Shown piece by piece: positions 1-12,385 of a stretch of DNA of 64,000 nt (its first letter is position 1; each line of letters starts with the position of its first letter). Under the pieces are notes generated by a model. The model was not told the DNA's origin and did not search any database. It worked only from the letters and a program-made list of their open reading frames with translations. Position numbers and translations under genes: made by a program. The stretch comes from Halictus rubicundus (taxonomy: Eukaryota; Arthropoda; Insecta; Hymenoptera; Halictidae), in contig NC_135163.1 in the NCBI RefSeq assembly GCF_050948215.1, forward strand, positions 992,001-1,056,000, given 5' to 3'.

Positions 1-268
1 AGATAGAATATTTGAAAACTTGAAGTACAGTCAGAATTGATAAGAAAATTCGAATTACACCCCTCCTTCCCAATTTTGAGGGCTACCTTCGTCTCCCAGG
101 TTGCTACTCGTGGCTGCCAAAAAAGAATAAGCTGTTGAATGCTTTTTGAACTTTTGAATGTAAATTTCGCGATAGTAGGAGGCTGCAAGGGTGACAAGCT
201 TCGCGGAGGTTTCTATTTCCAAGGGATTCGAGTCAGACCAAAGCTGATCGAGAAATGTTTGATTGCAG

Positions 269-2378
269 TTGTTAGTGAGCTTCACTACTTTCGTATCGGC
301 GCAATATCATCCGGATGCAGACGGTGGTTTGGCGCCGAAAGGGTTGCCCCTGTCGTTGAGATCGGCACGGTTTCAGAGACTGCCATCCGCTAGGCCAGCG
401 GTGCCAACGCAAGCTGCACTTGCCAATCAACGAATACGACGACCAACGATTACGTTCAGGTATGACCGGTTAATTCGTTAATTTTCATGTACACATTGTT
501 CGGAGTTTTAACAAAAAAAAAAAAAAAAGAAAGAAAAACGTTCTGAAATTTCATCAACTTGATGGTTGCAAGCAGCAGACCAAAAGGCTCCGAGGATGGT
601 CCGATAACTGGTCCAGGATTCGTCACACCGCCAAAAATACTGCGGCTCGGTGCACCATCGGGACCAGCACCGCCACTGCCTCCGCTGGTTAAGCCAGTGA
701 GCGAGGAACCGGAAGACGATCCGCGAAATCGCGAACCTTCGCGGGATCGCGATCAAGAAGACGATGGCGAGCTGAGCGAGGAGCAATCGGACAGCCAGGA
801 GACCAGCGAGGAGAATATACCGCGTGCCATACCGAATTTAGGATCTGTGGGCTCGATATCGAGGAGTTCGAACTTGGGACCGGCGCCGCAACCACTACCG
901 GTACAGTATCGTCCGCTGCAACAAATACCCATACCGACAGTCAGAGGATCCCCGGCACCAACGACACAACCACCCCCACCCGTTCAATATCGTCCCGCGC
1001 CAAAAGCCAGCAAACCCAGGAAACCCATAGAGGAACCTTTCAAACAACCTGTCAAGGCACCTCCGAAACCTGTGAAACCGTCTCAGGTCTACGATGGCCG
1101 TGGAAAGAAACCTGTCGCGCAGGTGAGTTGATCAAATTCATTTAGAAACTTGGGACACGATCCGCAAAATTACCATAGTATAATTTCTCAGTAGTTCCAG
1201 TTAATAAATAATAGTTCATCTACTGTACAAAATCAAAATGTTAACGATTATGTATACATGTTAATATGGTATTGTATAATTTATAGGGTTAGAGCACCCC
1301 CAATTACTGTGCCTATATTAATTATACTTATTTTTAAAGCTAATGAATATTAAAAAAGAGATATATAACATATATTAACTGATTTTAATAAAAAAAATTT
1401 AATATCTCTTTTCTAGTATTCATTATGCTTTAAAAATAAGTAGAATTAATACAGGCACAGTAATTGGTACCCCCACAATAATTGTGTCCCTTACCCTATA
1501 ACAATATTATAATACTTAAATATTTCATCTCCTTACTGATTTTTGTCATAAATTCATAATATCCACAATCTAGTAATCCTCCTCTGTCGTTCCGTTCGTT
1601 CCAAATTTGTAGCGAGGCAATTCAGTTAACTGAGGGAATTACTTATACTCCTATTCTATTTATAATTATTTATTATTGTCCAGGCGAGAAACGTCTGAAT
1701 GTTATTGATCCGTTTATCGAAAGTGATCGGGTAAAGTGAAAACTGCGATACGCAACGAGTGCTACACCAGCAATCGAAACCCAATTACAAATATTAGATT
1801 ATATCACAGTCCCACGGCAGGAAGTCATTACTAATATTGTGTATACCATTAGTTGCTTAAAAGTGGAACATAGCACGTGTAACAATTACGTAATGTAGAG
1901 GTGGGGGAGATAGAGAGTGTCAATTTGACAAGCTATATACATAGAAATGTCGGTAATTTAGCGGAGATGTGGCGGACAGTGCACTGATCAATTTAAATGA
2001 ATCGCATCGATCATGTTCGTTTCGAGAAAATCTAATCGTGTCCTTTCGCAACAGATCATCAGACGCTATCGCAATGACAACCCAGATGGCTCGATCACCT
2101 GGGGTTTCGAAAACGATGATGGATCGTACAAAGAGGAACAGATCGGCGTCGATTGCATTACAAGAGGCAAATATGGGTACATCGACCCAGACGGTATTCG
2201 TCGCGAGTACACGTACGAAACTGGGATCAGATGCGACGAGGAGCAACGCGAAGAAGATGAGAACGGGTTTGTAGACTACCAAGAGAACAAGCTAGTGCTT
2301 CCCGATGGTAAAACTATAGATCTCTCTAATATGGGTAAAAAACAATCGCGCAGACCTCGTTATAGTAATAAAAATTAA
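269..2378 (+). CDS. Cuticular protein with chitin-binding RR-like core (3' part, three exons)
   Basis: Secreted structural protein of the cuticle, judged from its core. Exons seen: 269-459, about 576-1122 (acceptor could also be 573 or 579) and 2055-2378; all phases fit. The first visible exon opens with the end of a signal peptide (LLVSFTTFVSAQ, then YHPD), so the start codon lies in an exon left of the window. The middle exon is a proline- and charge-rich linker with repeated PVQYRP motifs. The last exon holds the core: DGSITWGFENDDGSYKEE, then YGYIDPDGIRREYTYETG, the pattern of chitin_bind_4 (Rebers-Riddiford) proteins, followed by a basic tail. A polyadenylation signal AATAAA lies at 2797-2802. 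The exact CPR member cannot be named. The 5' end is missing. Confidence 0.8.
1282..1500. mobile_element. MITE, family A copy 1 (in cuticular-protein intron)
   Basis: Palindromic element of about 219 bp with termini TATAGGGTTAG and CTTACCCTATA, flanked by TA. The arms share CAATTACTGTGCC and the mirrored run around TTATTTTTAAAGC. No coding capacity. A second diverged copy lies at 6723-6926. The TA target site and size suggest a non-autonomous Tc1/mariner-type element. It sits within the last intron of the cuticular gene. Confidence 0.7.
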
Positions 2379-3641
2379 CAAAAACCCTTAACTTATACTT
2401 TCACGTTAAGTAAAAGCGGTAGTATAGATATTCGAGGTCTGTTGTTGCCAAAATCTAAAGATTTTAATGTTATTTTCGTTTCCCATATGTTGAAATATAT
2501 TAATATTATAATAATTTAAAGAGAAAATTACAAGTGTTTAAAAAAAAAGAATAGAAGGAATCGCACCGCGCAAAATAAGCATTCGTGTTGATAACAACAA
2601 GAGCTTACAGCCCCATGTTATCTTATTTAACAACAACATCTGAAGAGAACATCAAGGTAACAGCACTTAATATCATAAGTTTTATTGTGACAATTGTCGT
2701 TGTGTTTGCATTGTTCAAAATTCGTATTTATATTATTTAGCATGTATTTCTATATCGTGTACATATGATCGTAGGTACCTGTACGAAGTTTTGTCGAATA
2801 AAAATAACGAGACATAATAAGAAATACATACATTGCATAATATCATAGTAACCGATAAATTATAACAAATTATCCTTATCGCCCAGCGGTCAGTATACCG
2901 CGGGTACACGCAACAACGATAGAATTCGAATAACTTAAAACACGTCCGGAAACATGATTATCCTTTCAACCGACTCAATACGCACAGTCTATAAATAAAT
3001 TGATATAATTGTCCGCCCAGTTGCCATTATGATAAGTAATGGGACGCGATGCGATCGAACCATTGATCGTACAAAATTAAATACAAAAAAATGAGTAAAA
3101 ATGTTGCAAACCTGCTATCTTCGAGCATGAACACAATACTGATTAAATATATCCTTAGGCGTTTCTTACACATGTATACAAATATGTATATGTATATATA
3201 TGTATATATATATTTATGTATATACTATTGGTCCAAAAATATTATTTCAATATTAACAGACGTTCGAAACTGGTGAAACAATGTACAATTATCGTACGAC
3301 TCGATTAACATGTGTATAGATTATAGATGAAAAAACATGCGTATACTAGAATATCGGGATAACATCTCCTTATAGTACAAAGATACAAGATTATCGAATA
3401 TCGTGCTCGTGTTCAATCACATGTGCACACGTACGCTAACATGTAACCTAATAAAATCGAACGAAGTCAATGAAACTGATAAATCCATTGTGCCCTGTTT
3501 TTTTGTAAAGTGTATGCAGCGTACGAGGGTTACGACCTATAACACACAAGAGACATGTTTGATCTATCCTGATAGATCCTACACGAAGAAGTAACGATAT
3601 GTTTCGAGACTGGTCCACATTTTTCCCATACGAATCCAAAT
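2379..3641. other. 3' UTR and intergenic, AT-rich
   Basis: 3' UTR of the cuticular gene up to about 2820, then AT-rich spacer. A TA/TATG-rich simple stretch occurs around 3175-3225. I see no gene here; the short open frames have no recognisable content. Confidence 0.5.
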
Positions 3642-6600
3642 TTAATACTCAGGACTCTGTGTTACTGTGGATGTTTGCTTAGGGGTGTACTGCCCCTGTG
3701 CTAACGCACCGCTCCTCGCTGCATGGAACTTTAACCAGGCATCGTAACCGTAAGCCACCATCGCGCAAAATCCAAAGAACTAAAAACAAAATGTATTTCA
3801 ATTACATACACGGCAATGGTTCATCTAAAATTCATTTAAATATCTCTAAAATTCATTCAATATCTCTAGTGATTCATTTAAATATCTTCTTCTGTTGCGA
3901 TGTTATAAAACAGATTTTCTGTGGAATTTGGTGGAAATTAATTTTATTTTGAATCTTCAGTTTGAGAATCAATATACACTTGCAGTGGATAATCAAGGGA
4001 TGATTATTTACTGCATATGACAAAAAATATTGGCATAACAATATTGGTTGCTATGTATTTGACCATTGATTGCAATAAATTGTGCAGAAAATATATTTTA
4101 TTTTATTTTCATCGCAATTGTAGAAAATGTTTAAGTGGCTACCTTTAGGTGCATCATCCTGTAATAATAATATTTTATTACACCGTCCGAACATTTTTAC
4201 AATGTCTTCAGATATAATGAATATAGTATAATTTACGAAACATTACAACGTTTTGGGTTACATGGTGCAAACTATATACGTATATAAAAGCTTCGGTGAT
4301 GTGCAAATTATTGAATTCTAGTTACACGACAATTTAGTATGTTTTTGGACATATCAAGTGCAGATTATCCATCTCGGAATAATCCCTAAATATTAATTAA
4401 TAAAACAAAGTACATTAGAAAAGAAAATGAAAAATGAAATTAATACGAGGAACAATATATTATGTGATAATAAAATAAAAATACAATGCGAAGAAAATTC
4501 ATATCAAGGTTCTATAGGTTCTAGTATTATATAATACTCACGGCTGCGACGCCGAAAGATTCTGTGTGTGCTAGTCTAGAATAGTCTGCTGCAAGGGATG
4601 CGGCGAGCACATAGAAGGCTGTCCAAATTGCACAAAATATGAATTCCTGCAAACAAAAATATTTCCGTTCGTATAAAGAACATGTAAGAAGGTCTAGCAC
4701 AAATCAAAACATCGAAAACTAATATACGATGAAGGCTTGACATAAATTAGATCAATGCGCAACCAAATGGTTTTTATTATTTTTTTATTACAAAATTAAA
4801 TTCCCTCTCTACTCCAAGTAATAACAGGATGTATATAAAAAATTCTTTTTTCAAGTGAACGCATAGTTGAGTTTTCGAAATTGTAATAAATAGTAATGTT
4901 TACGAAAAAAAAAAGGAAAAAAATTTTTCGACTCACAATCTTCAGCCAAGGAATTTTGGAGAATTTTTCGACGATATGGAACAGATAAAATACGAGTAGT
5001 ATTCCTGTGAACCAAAAGCCACCCATGGCTACTGTATTAAACCATCCTCCCCGGCTCGAGTTACTCTGGTTCGATACGGTGATACATATGAATCCTAGAA
5101 GATTCAAAGCCTACAAGAATATGTTAATATTACAAAAAGAAATACATTCTTGCGTTTCTGATTAAAACCTCGAAATCGGATATTCTGATTTAGACTGCTT
5201 ATTTTTTCATTAAAATATTTTACATTAAGAGGAATTCTACAACATGCATAGTTCCATAACTTTACCGATTTTCCTGTCGATCAGACAAAATTGAAACATA
5301 TTTTGTATTTTTACGAATGTTACTATATCGCCCGTATCATTTATTGATATGACACCGCAAAAATAAATCGGTTTGTTTGACCCGGGAAATCAGGCTTATT
5401 TCTCGAATTCGAAATCATTAAGACTAATTCATTACATTACTATTAAAATGATCAGTGATAATCGCTGTTTAAAAAAGGGTGTCATTCTACATCACGCGAT
5501 AGGGATAATTCCGGAATCAATCTTAAACAATCGATTTCTTTTAGACTAATCAGTGATTGTTATTTTCTAATAATTTGTGTATAATACTTTCGTCCCTTGA
5601 GCGAAATATTAGGGTCGATACGATCCCACTCAAAATGCTAATACATATTTAATGTGTAGCTATTAATAATATAACTATTTGTGAATCTAGATGAAATTTT
5701 ACTGCTCACTACGTTTCTGTTTACCATTTAGATAGAGGTGAATATTAAATATTATTTCATTAAATCATGGCAATTTTAAAGTATATTTTTCAGGAGAAAT
5801 GCCAAACTACATTTTTCTTGTTTAGGAAATAATGAACGACCACAATATTATAATTATTCGTAATACCTACAATCACTAACATTATGTGTTGCAAATATTT
5901 TTTTAACGTCATTTAATTCGATGTTCTGTTTCTGTCCGAACGTTCAGCGTATCACACGTGATAATTAAGTGATAACAAATATCAATGCTAAGTTTCGTTA
6001 ATATCTCTATCTCCGTATACGGGGCGGTGCATTTACTAGTCATTTTATTACCGACAAGTATGAGCAGAAAAATGAAAGACTGGAAAGTAGTACCATCTTC
6101 AGTAGGTCATCTTTTTTTTTATTTTATTTCATTTTACGGTCGTATGTCGCATCAACTGCTAGGTTATCAGCAACATTATAATGTAAGCAAGCATAGGTTA
6201 CATTATTTGATTTATCAATTTGGTTTTCTTAATAAATTCAAGTAGGTCTTGTATTTTCTAATTTCGCAAAAAAATAGCCGAAACACGAGAAATTTACACA
6301 CGCCGTCAAATTATTTACAACAAACAGAGCCACCTTCTCCCCCTTCATTTCGTCCTCATATTTTATGGTTTACAGGGGGGAAGGCTGAATAGTAAATGCG
6401 TGGACACCTTTAATATAACGGGCGTTCGTTTTAGTAACGATTTACGCGAATCGATTTAGTAACGAGATGCCCATTGTGATAAAACGGTATAATATCGATT
6501 GTAACGAACTCACCACTTGAGCGACCTTTAACATGCCGGGCAATGTTCTCGTATAAGATGAGTCAAATCGGATAGTAGGTTGCGTGGTGGTGACCGATGT

Positions 6601-6651
6601 TGTCACTGTCGTTGTCGTAGTATGTTGACCTGGAAATCCTTGGTCCATCAT
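3642..6651 (-). CDS. MARVEL-domain four-pass membrane protein (CMTM/plasmolipin-like)
   Basis: Four coding exons on the minus strand: 6514-6651, 4937-5110, 4542-4646 and 3642-3779, all joined in phase 0, giving 184 residues. The protein starts MMDQGFPGQH followed by a Thr-rich cytoplasmic tail, then LPGMLKVAQV, the usual entry to the first MARVEL helix. Four hydrophobic segments follow, around residues 45-58, 70-90, 105-125 and 140-152 (LNLLGFICITV, FWFTGILLVFYLF, FIFCAIWTAFYVLAA, FFGFCAMVAYGY). It ends in a polar tail finishing PEY. MARVEL proteins act in membrane apposition and vesicle trafficking, often with cholesterol-rich membranes; a role for this one is inference. The donors are GTGAGT type. 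Closest family by eye: CKLF-like MARVEL proteins (CMTM4/8 type). Confidence 0.85.
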
Positions 6652-6722
6652 GTTTGGTCACTCTAAAGCTGTCGTACTGTTTCTTCACGTTCGATAATCC
6701 TGGCAGACGTTATGCAAACTCG

Positions 6723-6926
6723 CTGTAAGGTAAGGGACCCAATTACTGTGGGGCACCAATTACTGTGCCTAGATTAATTACACTTATTTTTAAAGCATAA
6801 TGTATATTTAAAAAGAGATATATGTAGCATATATATTAACTAATTTTAGTGAAGAAAATTTAATATTCGTTATGCTTTAAAAATAAGTATAATTAATATG
6901 GGCACGGTAATTGGTACCTTACTGTA
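6723..6926. mobile_element. MITE, family A copy 2
   Basis: About 204 bp, upstream of the MARVEL gene. It shares with 1282-1500 the arms CCAATTACTGTGCC and TTATTTTTAAAGCATAATG and their inverted counterparts (GCTTTAAAAATAAGTATAAT, GTAATTGGTACC). Ends are slightly degenerate. Non-coding. Confidence 0.7.
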
Positions 6927-7260
6927 TAAAACATTTTACGCAATTATCGCGTTTCTAATGACACGGATCGTTTACTATTCTTTTCCGTGGCATGACTTAT
7001 CGCATTGACTTCGCCTCATAATTTTCAGACTTCGGTCAACCGTCCCGTGACATTAAGTTTCAAAACAAAAAGCTTGGGAGTTACGTAATTGAAAGGCAAA
7101 GTGACTTTCAAAATTCATACTCATTTACGAGAAGAAGACTTATTCCAACAAAATCCTACGATAAGCAAGCAGAAACTACCGACCGTACCGTAAACTGGAT
7201 CGATAAATTCGTTGGAATTGTCGTTTGAATTTTCTATGCGGCGGTTAATCATTAATGATA

Positions 7261-7521
7261 ATTAGAGGTATACGAGAACCCGAAAATGTTGGGTACCCGA
7301 TGGTCGGGACCGTATCCAGTCGAGACAAGGAATCGAGGATTTATTCGAATACATTCGAGAACTCTATGTATATATTCAGGGATCTCGAAAATTTTTGGGA
7401 ATCCCGAATATTCACAGCAATAAACTCGAAAATTTTCGAGAATCCCGACACATTCGAGGACCCGAAAATTTCCAAGGACACGTCAGGACCCGACATTTTC
7501 GAGATCTCGCACACCTCTAAT
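7261..7521. mobile_element. MITE, family B copy 1, with internal CGAAAATTTTCG repeats
   Basis: Inverted termini ATTAGAGGTATACGAGAACC and, on the opposite strand at the other end, ATTAGAGGTGTGCGAGATCT. The interior is built from degenerate repeats of a CGAAAATTTTCGxGAATCCCGA motif. A shorter relative lies at 44965-45063 in an AlaRS intron. No coding sequence. Confidence 0.65.
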
Positions 7522-9793
7522 CGTCATTCAAATCATCGAGTTCGATAAGCTCGATTGTCGAACTTATACTCGGTTACTGTGAAATAATTCGATCGTTTAA
7601 TTGTCCTTTGGCAAACAAACGCGACACCCCGATTCATTGTAACGAGGTAAAGAACAAGAAAAATGACGGATCGAATGGAAATCATCGTGTACAGGCAGGA
7701 GTTTCTCGTCATCCGATAAAGTTGTAGGATGATCGGGTTTGTTTTTAGTTCGGGTCTACTCAACGTAATGATGTCAATCCGAGTGACATACCATAGAAAT
7801 TACTTAATATTACAGTATGAAGTCATCTTGCCTGAAAATAGCGAATGACAGGTTTGTACGAGCAAGAGCAACGCACGGGTAATGATTCCGAGTGCGCTTA
7901 TGAGTATATCACTCGGGTATACAGTACGCATGGTTGTGGGCGGTGAATTCGATTGTGTGTCACGTTATCGTTATACTAAAGCTCCAGAATCAACGGTCTG
8001 TACTACAACCGCATAAAATGTGACACGCGAGAAAAAGGCGTGTAACAGAGCATGTAAAACCGGTCTACATAGAGAACGTAATATTTACGTGGGTAAATGT
8101 TTCCAAATATGTTGTCACGAAATGCGTACATTCCATACATTCCATCATACCACATTACAACGCGGAAATATAAATAACGTACGCATGCTCCGCGAAACAA
8201 ATTTATTTCTTGGTACACACTTTCAGGAATTAACAACATCGAAAGTTTGTACATTCATGACCTGTAGCTTCTGTTGTCTCTGTACGTTAGCACGAAGTAG
8301 CGGGAAAAAGTCATTTAGCATTCTTCATGTATAATTGAAATACTGTTACTTCGTTCGTTACATCGTAATCGTTACTGTTCGCATATCGTCGATTCTCTAT
8401 GTCTACATTACGACGTACGGTGGAATGCTAAGATATTGTTTCTACGTAGAATATATACATACATGTATTAATATGTATTTACCTTTCGCGATAGACTGAT
8501 CTATGGACCCGTTTATTCCCAAGTATTGTCTGCTCCTTGCACGCTGACAAGTATTCCCGCGTCCTTGAAACACTTCGAAACGAAAAAATCAAGTTCCTTA
8601 CATACGCCGAAACAGAACGCATGAATATACTACAAGAAAAATAACACCGAACCCGTTTCGAAACAAAACACACTGTATATGCAACAGTTACCTACGCTAT
8701 TACAAGTGGATCTATGAATTCTGGTAGGTATGAAGTGCTCGATCCTACCCCTCCTTGTTAACCATACGCAGCTCTCTCTAACGGAAATTTTCGCAAGTTT
8801 TTGCATGAACTTTATAGGCATAAGATCCCTAAATGAATTATTTACACGAAATTTTGATAGAAATGAAATTTATTAAACAGAATTTTAGCTTTTAATAGCC
8901 CTATTCCTATACTTCGTCTGTGATACGATGTCTGTAGGGATCAGTAAAAATCATTTACTGATATCCGTATACACGGGATCAATTATTAATGTACAATTTC
9001 ATGGAAATATTGCAGTTTCTTTTATAAATAATTACTATTAAGTATATTTACAGAGCGTACATTTGCACAATCACATTTTGAAATTGATTTCTATAACAAT
9101 CAGATTAATGAATTCGGAAACTAATGATCCAAACTTCTACAGTTATATTTGAGAAATACACGAAAGAAATATGTCTCTAAAAAACTTGAACAGTTCTTCA
9201 AAACATAGTTCCTCAACCTCTATTATTTGTGAAAATATAAAGACGAGAACTATTCATATCTGTTTAATACTACATTGTTGAACATTATTAATTTTTTATG
9301 TCCAGAAATGTACATATCAGAAATAAAATGTACAATTTCGACATCTTATATAAATGTGTATGCATGTCGAGTTTCCATGGAATGTAATTCTACTTTTTTT
9401 TTCTTGGCGCGTTAGAAACTCTTGATTGCTTCAAATATTGCGCCGCACTTAAATTTGAGCTCAAGTTAGGTTAGTTGTATACAAACTAACCAACGTAGTT
9501 TTGTAAGCAAACTTAATACCGGGAGACTTAAATTTGTGTCAATAGATTATTGACAGCACATCATCTGTGACTTAAATATAGTGAATAATCTAAATCGTTT
9601 AACAATTTGAACAAAAAAAAAAGGCTGTATTAATAATGTTATGTTTCTGTGTAAGCGTCAATGTTTGTTGATTCGAGTGTTGATGGACTAGGTTATCATG
9701 TCAGTCTAAATAATATTAATTAATTATCTGCAGTACTACACTGTTATTTGTGAAATTAGTTTGATATTTGATTCTAACGTTTAATAAGAAGGA
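7522..9793. other. Intergenic, no gene recognised
   Basis: Spacer between the MARVEL gene and MSL3. Short open frames on both strands have no recognisable protein features. It presumably holds the MARVEL gene's promoter/5' UTR and the MSL3 promoter. Confidence 0.4.
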
Positions 9794-12147
9794 ATGGTTT
9801 CCACTCGCGGCCCAAAATTTAAATTTTGTGACGGTGAAAAAGTTCTTTGTTATGAGCCTGATCCTACAAAAGCAAAAGTACTATATGATTCCAAGGTATG
9901 CATTAAGAACAAAATGAATTACGCTTGATTATGTTTCATTTAATCACTTTTGTTGTACGATAAAACTTAATACAAATTGATACTGGTCCTTTGTACCTTT
10001 TTAATTTATATTTTCTCTGCAGGTACTTGATGTAATAGTTAATAAAGATCAAAGAGGACGAAAAGCTGTTGAATATTTAATACATTTTCAGGTAGATATC
10101 ATATAATTAACTTATTATTTATTTTATTTATAAATCATTAAATCGCATAATCTAAAATATTTTTACAAAAGGGGTGGAATTCCTCATGGGATCGTTGTGT
10201 AACAGAGGAGTACGTACTAAAAGATACAGAAGAAAATCGTCAACTCCAACGAGACTTAGCTCAAAAAGCACAATTACAATTGTATGTATTCAATATACTT
10301 TAATCAGTATAACCTTCTTGCTGTCATAATTATTATTTATTGTATCAATGTAATTGCAAATAGGGGAGCATATTTGTATCGACGAGAGCGTAAGAAAAGA
10401 AGTCACAAGTTATCTGATCGATTAAATGAAACTGAAAATCAAGAACCACGAAGAAGAGCCAGGAGTGGTGGTAGTCGAGCAACATCTGCAACGACTGGAT
10501 CATCGGAAGATGGTAGTTCAGGGCAACACGCAGATTATGACACAGAAGTCGGTTAATGAATTGATAGTAATTATTACATGATAAGCTGTTAAAATGTACA
10601 AAATTAAGAAAAAAATATTTTACTACTAAAGGAAGTTATTACTGAAGAGGATACAGAAAGTAGCTCTGACTATGTTGGAGAAACAAGTGATGATGAAGAT
10701 AGCGGTGGTGGTAGCCAATCTGGAGCCAGTGTGAAACCAGGAATTGATCTTGATATAGGTACCATGTTAAGAAGAATTCTAGATCAGGACCATGATCTAA
10801 TAACTAATAAAAATAAGGTAACTTCTTTTGTTACAATATCTGAAATTTCACAAATATTATCATATTTTAATATTTTTAAATATTAAGTCGTATATGAATT
10901 TTAGTTAGCTGTTCTACCAGCACAACCTACTGTTGTAAATATGTTGGAATCATGGGTACAACACTTTACAACAACACAACTGACGAACATTCCAGAAAAG
11001 CCTCAGAGGAATAAAACGAATAATACAATAGAAAAAACAGTTAACGAAATAAACATATGCAGAGAAGTTGCGGATGGACTGCGTATATACTTTGATTTCA
11101 CATTGCACGATCTTCTGCTGTATAGGCAAGAACGAGAACAATATTGTAATTTGAAATCGTCTTTCCTGTATAGTGAACACCCGACGCTCGTAAAAGAAGA
11201 ACCAATTGAGTAAGGTCGAAACTTTTACATACTCTAATTTATTTAAAGTTCTACCCCATTAAAACTCTAGAAAATACAAAATTATATTAATTTCAAGGAC
11301 CTCTGAAGTATTAGTTAAAGAGGAATACGAAGATACTGAATATGCGCATTTACCACCATTTCAAGAACACGATCCAGAAATTGACAATGCATCAAAGACT
11401 ATGGCGGGTTCGAAAAGAAGACTTCGATCATGCCGAGTAAGCTCTATCGATGAGAATAGACAATTAAGATCTTATGAAGAAATTAAACCAGACACAGGAA
11501 CCTTATCAAGGTGAACATGTGTTTTAATTGTACAATAGAAACATTAAGGAATCACAAGATTTTGCATTTTATTTTGTAGTTACAAAATTGTTAATTTCTT
11601 TTTTTTTTTCTTTTTTGTAGTATTGCAAGTACAAGCTCTCGTTGTTCTAGCCCACGCGGTGTAACACTGAGAATACCAGTTGTTACATCTGCACAAGTTA
11701 ATGCTTTGCTTCAACAAGCAAATAAGTGGAGATTAATGCCTGAATCATCAAAGACTGAAGGTCCCCCCAATCCTTCTACTTATTATGGTGCTATTCATTT
11801 AACTCGCCTATTCGGTGAGTGACTTTAGAAAAATAGAAAATTCAATAAAAAAATGTAATAATCAATGTAATTGACTTAATGAATTTTTTAATTTCCAGTT
11901 AAATTACCAGATCTGCTTCAATCGGCGGAAATACCAAATAAAAAATTAAAAGTACTCTTGAAATTTTTGGATATGTTTCTCAGGTACTTTGCACTGAAAT
12001 ACGCGTCAAATGTTTCTTTTACGTTTTTAAAACCAATTACTATGTTATTATTATTGCAGTTACCTAGAAATGCACCGAGAATGGTTTGGAGAACAATTCT
12101 ACATGCAGACGGAAAATCAATTAGTTCCTCAAGCAAGTATTTCTTAA
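9794..12147 (+). CDS. msl-3: MSL3-like chromatin protein (chromo barrel + MRG domain)
   Basis: Ten coding exons: 9794-9895, 10023-10091, 10172-10281, 10364-10551, 10636-10817, 10905-11209, 11298-11510, 11621-11814, 11899-11983, 12060-12147; total 511 residues. The exon 4/5 junction could also be 10547/10632. The N-terminal chromo barrel is plain: KFKFCDGEKVLCYEPDPTKA, VLYDSK, GRKAVEYLIHF, GWNSSWDRCV. A basic and acidic linker follows (residues about 95-210). The MRG domain comes in two parts split by a low-complexity insert (VADGLRIYFDFTLHDLLLY; then TYYGAIHLTRLFVKLPDLL and FLDMFLRYLEMHREWF-like end after splicing). MSL3 binds methylated histone tails in the MSL H4K16 acetyltransferase complex. 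The relative MRG15 is possible, but the C-terminal layout fits MSL3 better. AATAAA at 12385-12390. Confidence 0.88.
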
Positions 12148-12385
12148 CATAGTAATAGTAATACGCAAACTTCCCCTGTATTCAACTACAGATATGATTG
12201 TGTATACATTATGTGAATACTAAGTGTGGTGTACAGCAAGAATGTATGTGAAATCAGTGTAAACGATAAACGCATTTTTATATTAATTACTAAGCAGTAT
12301 GTTTTATATGCCTTTCAAATACAACTATCCTTGAAAGTGATGTCTACACAGAGTATAGTTATGATTTACACAATCTCTCTTCTTA

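Noticed and set aside
9465..9490. TTAGG-like motif (GTTAGGTTAG) suggesting interstitial telomere repeat
   Set aside because: Only two units, inside a small palindrome; easily chance.
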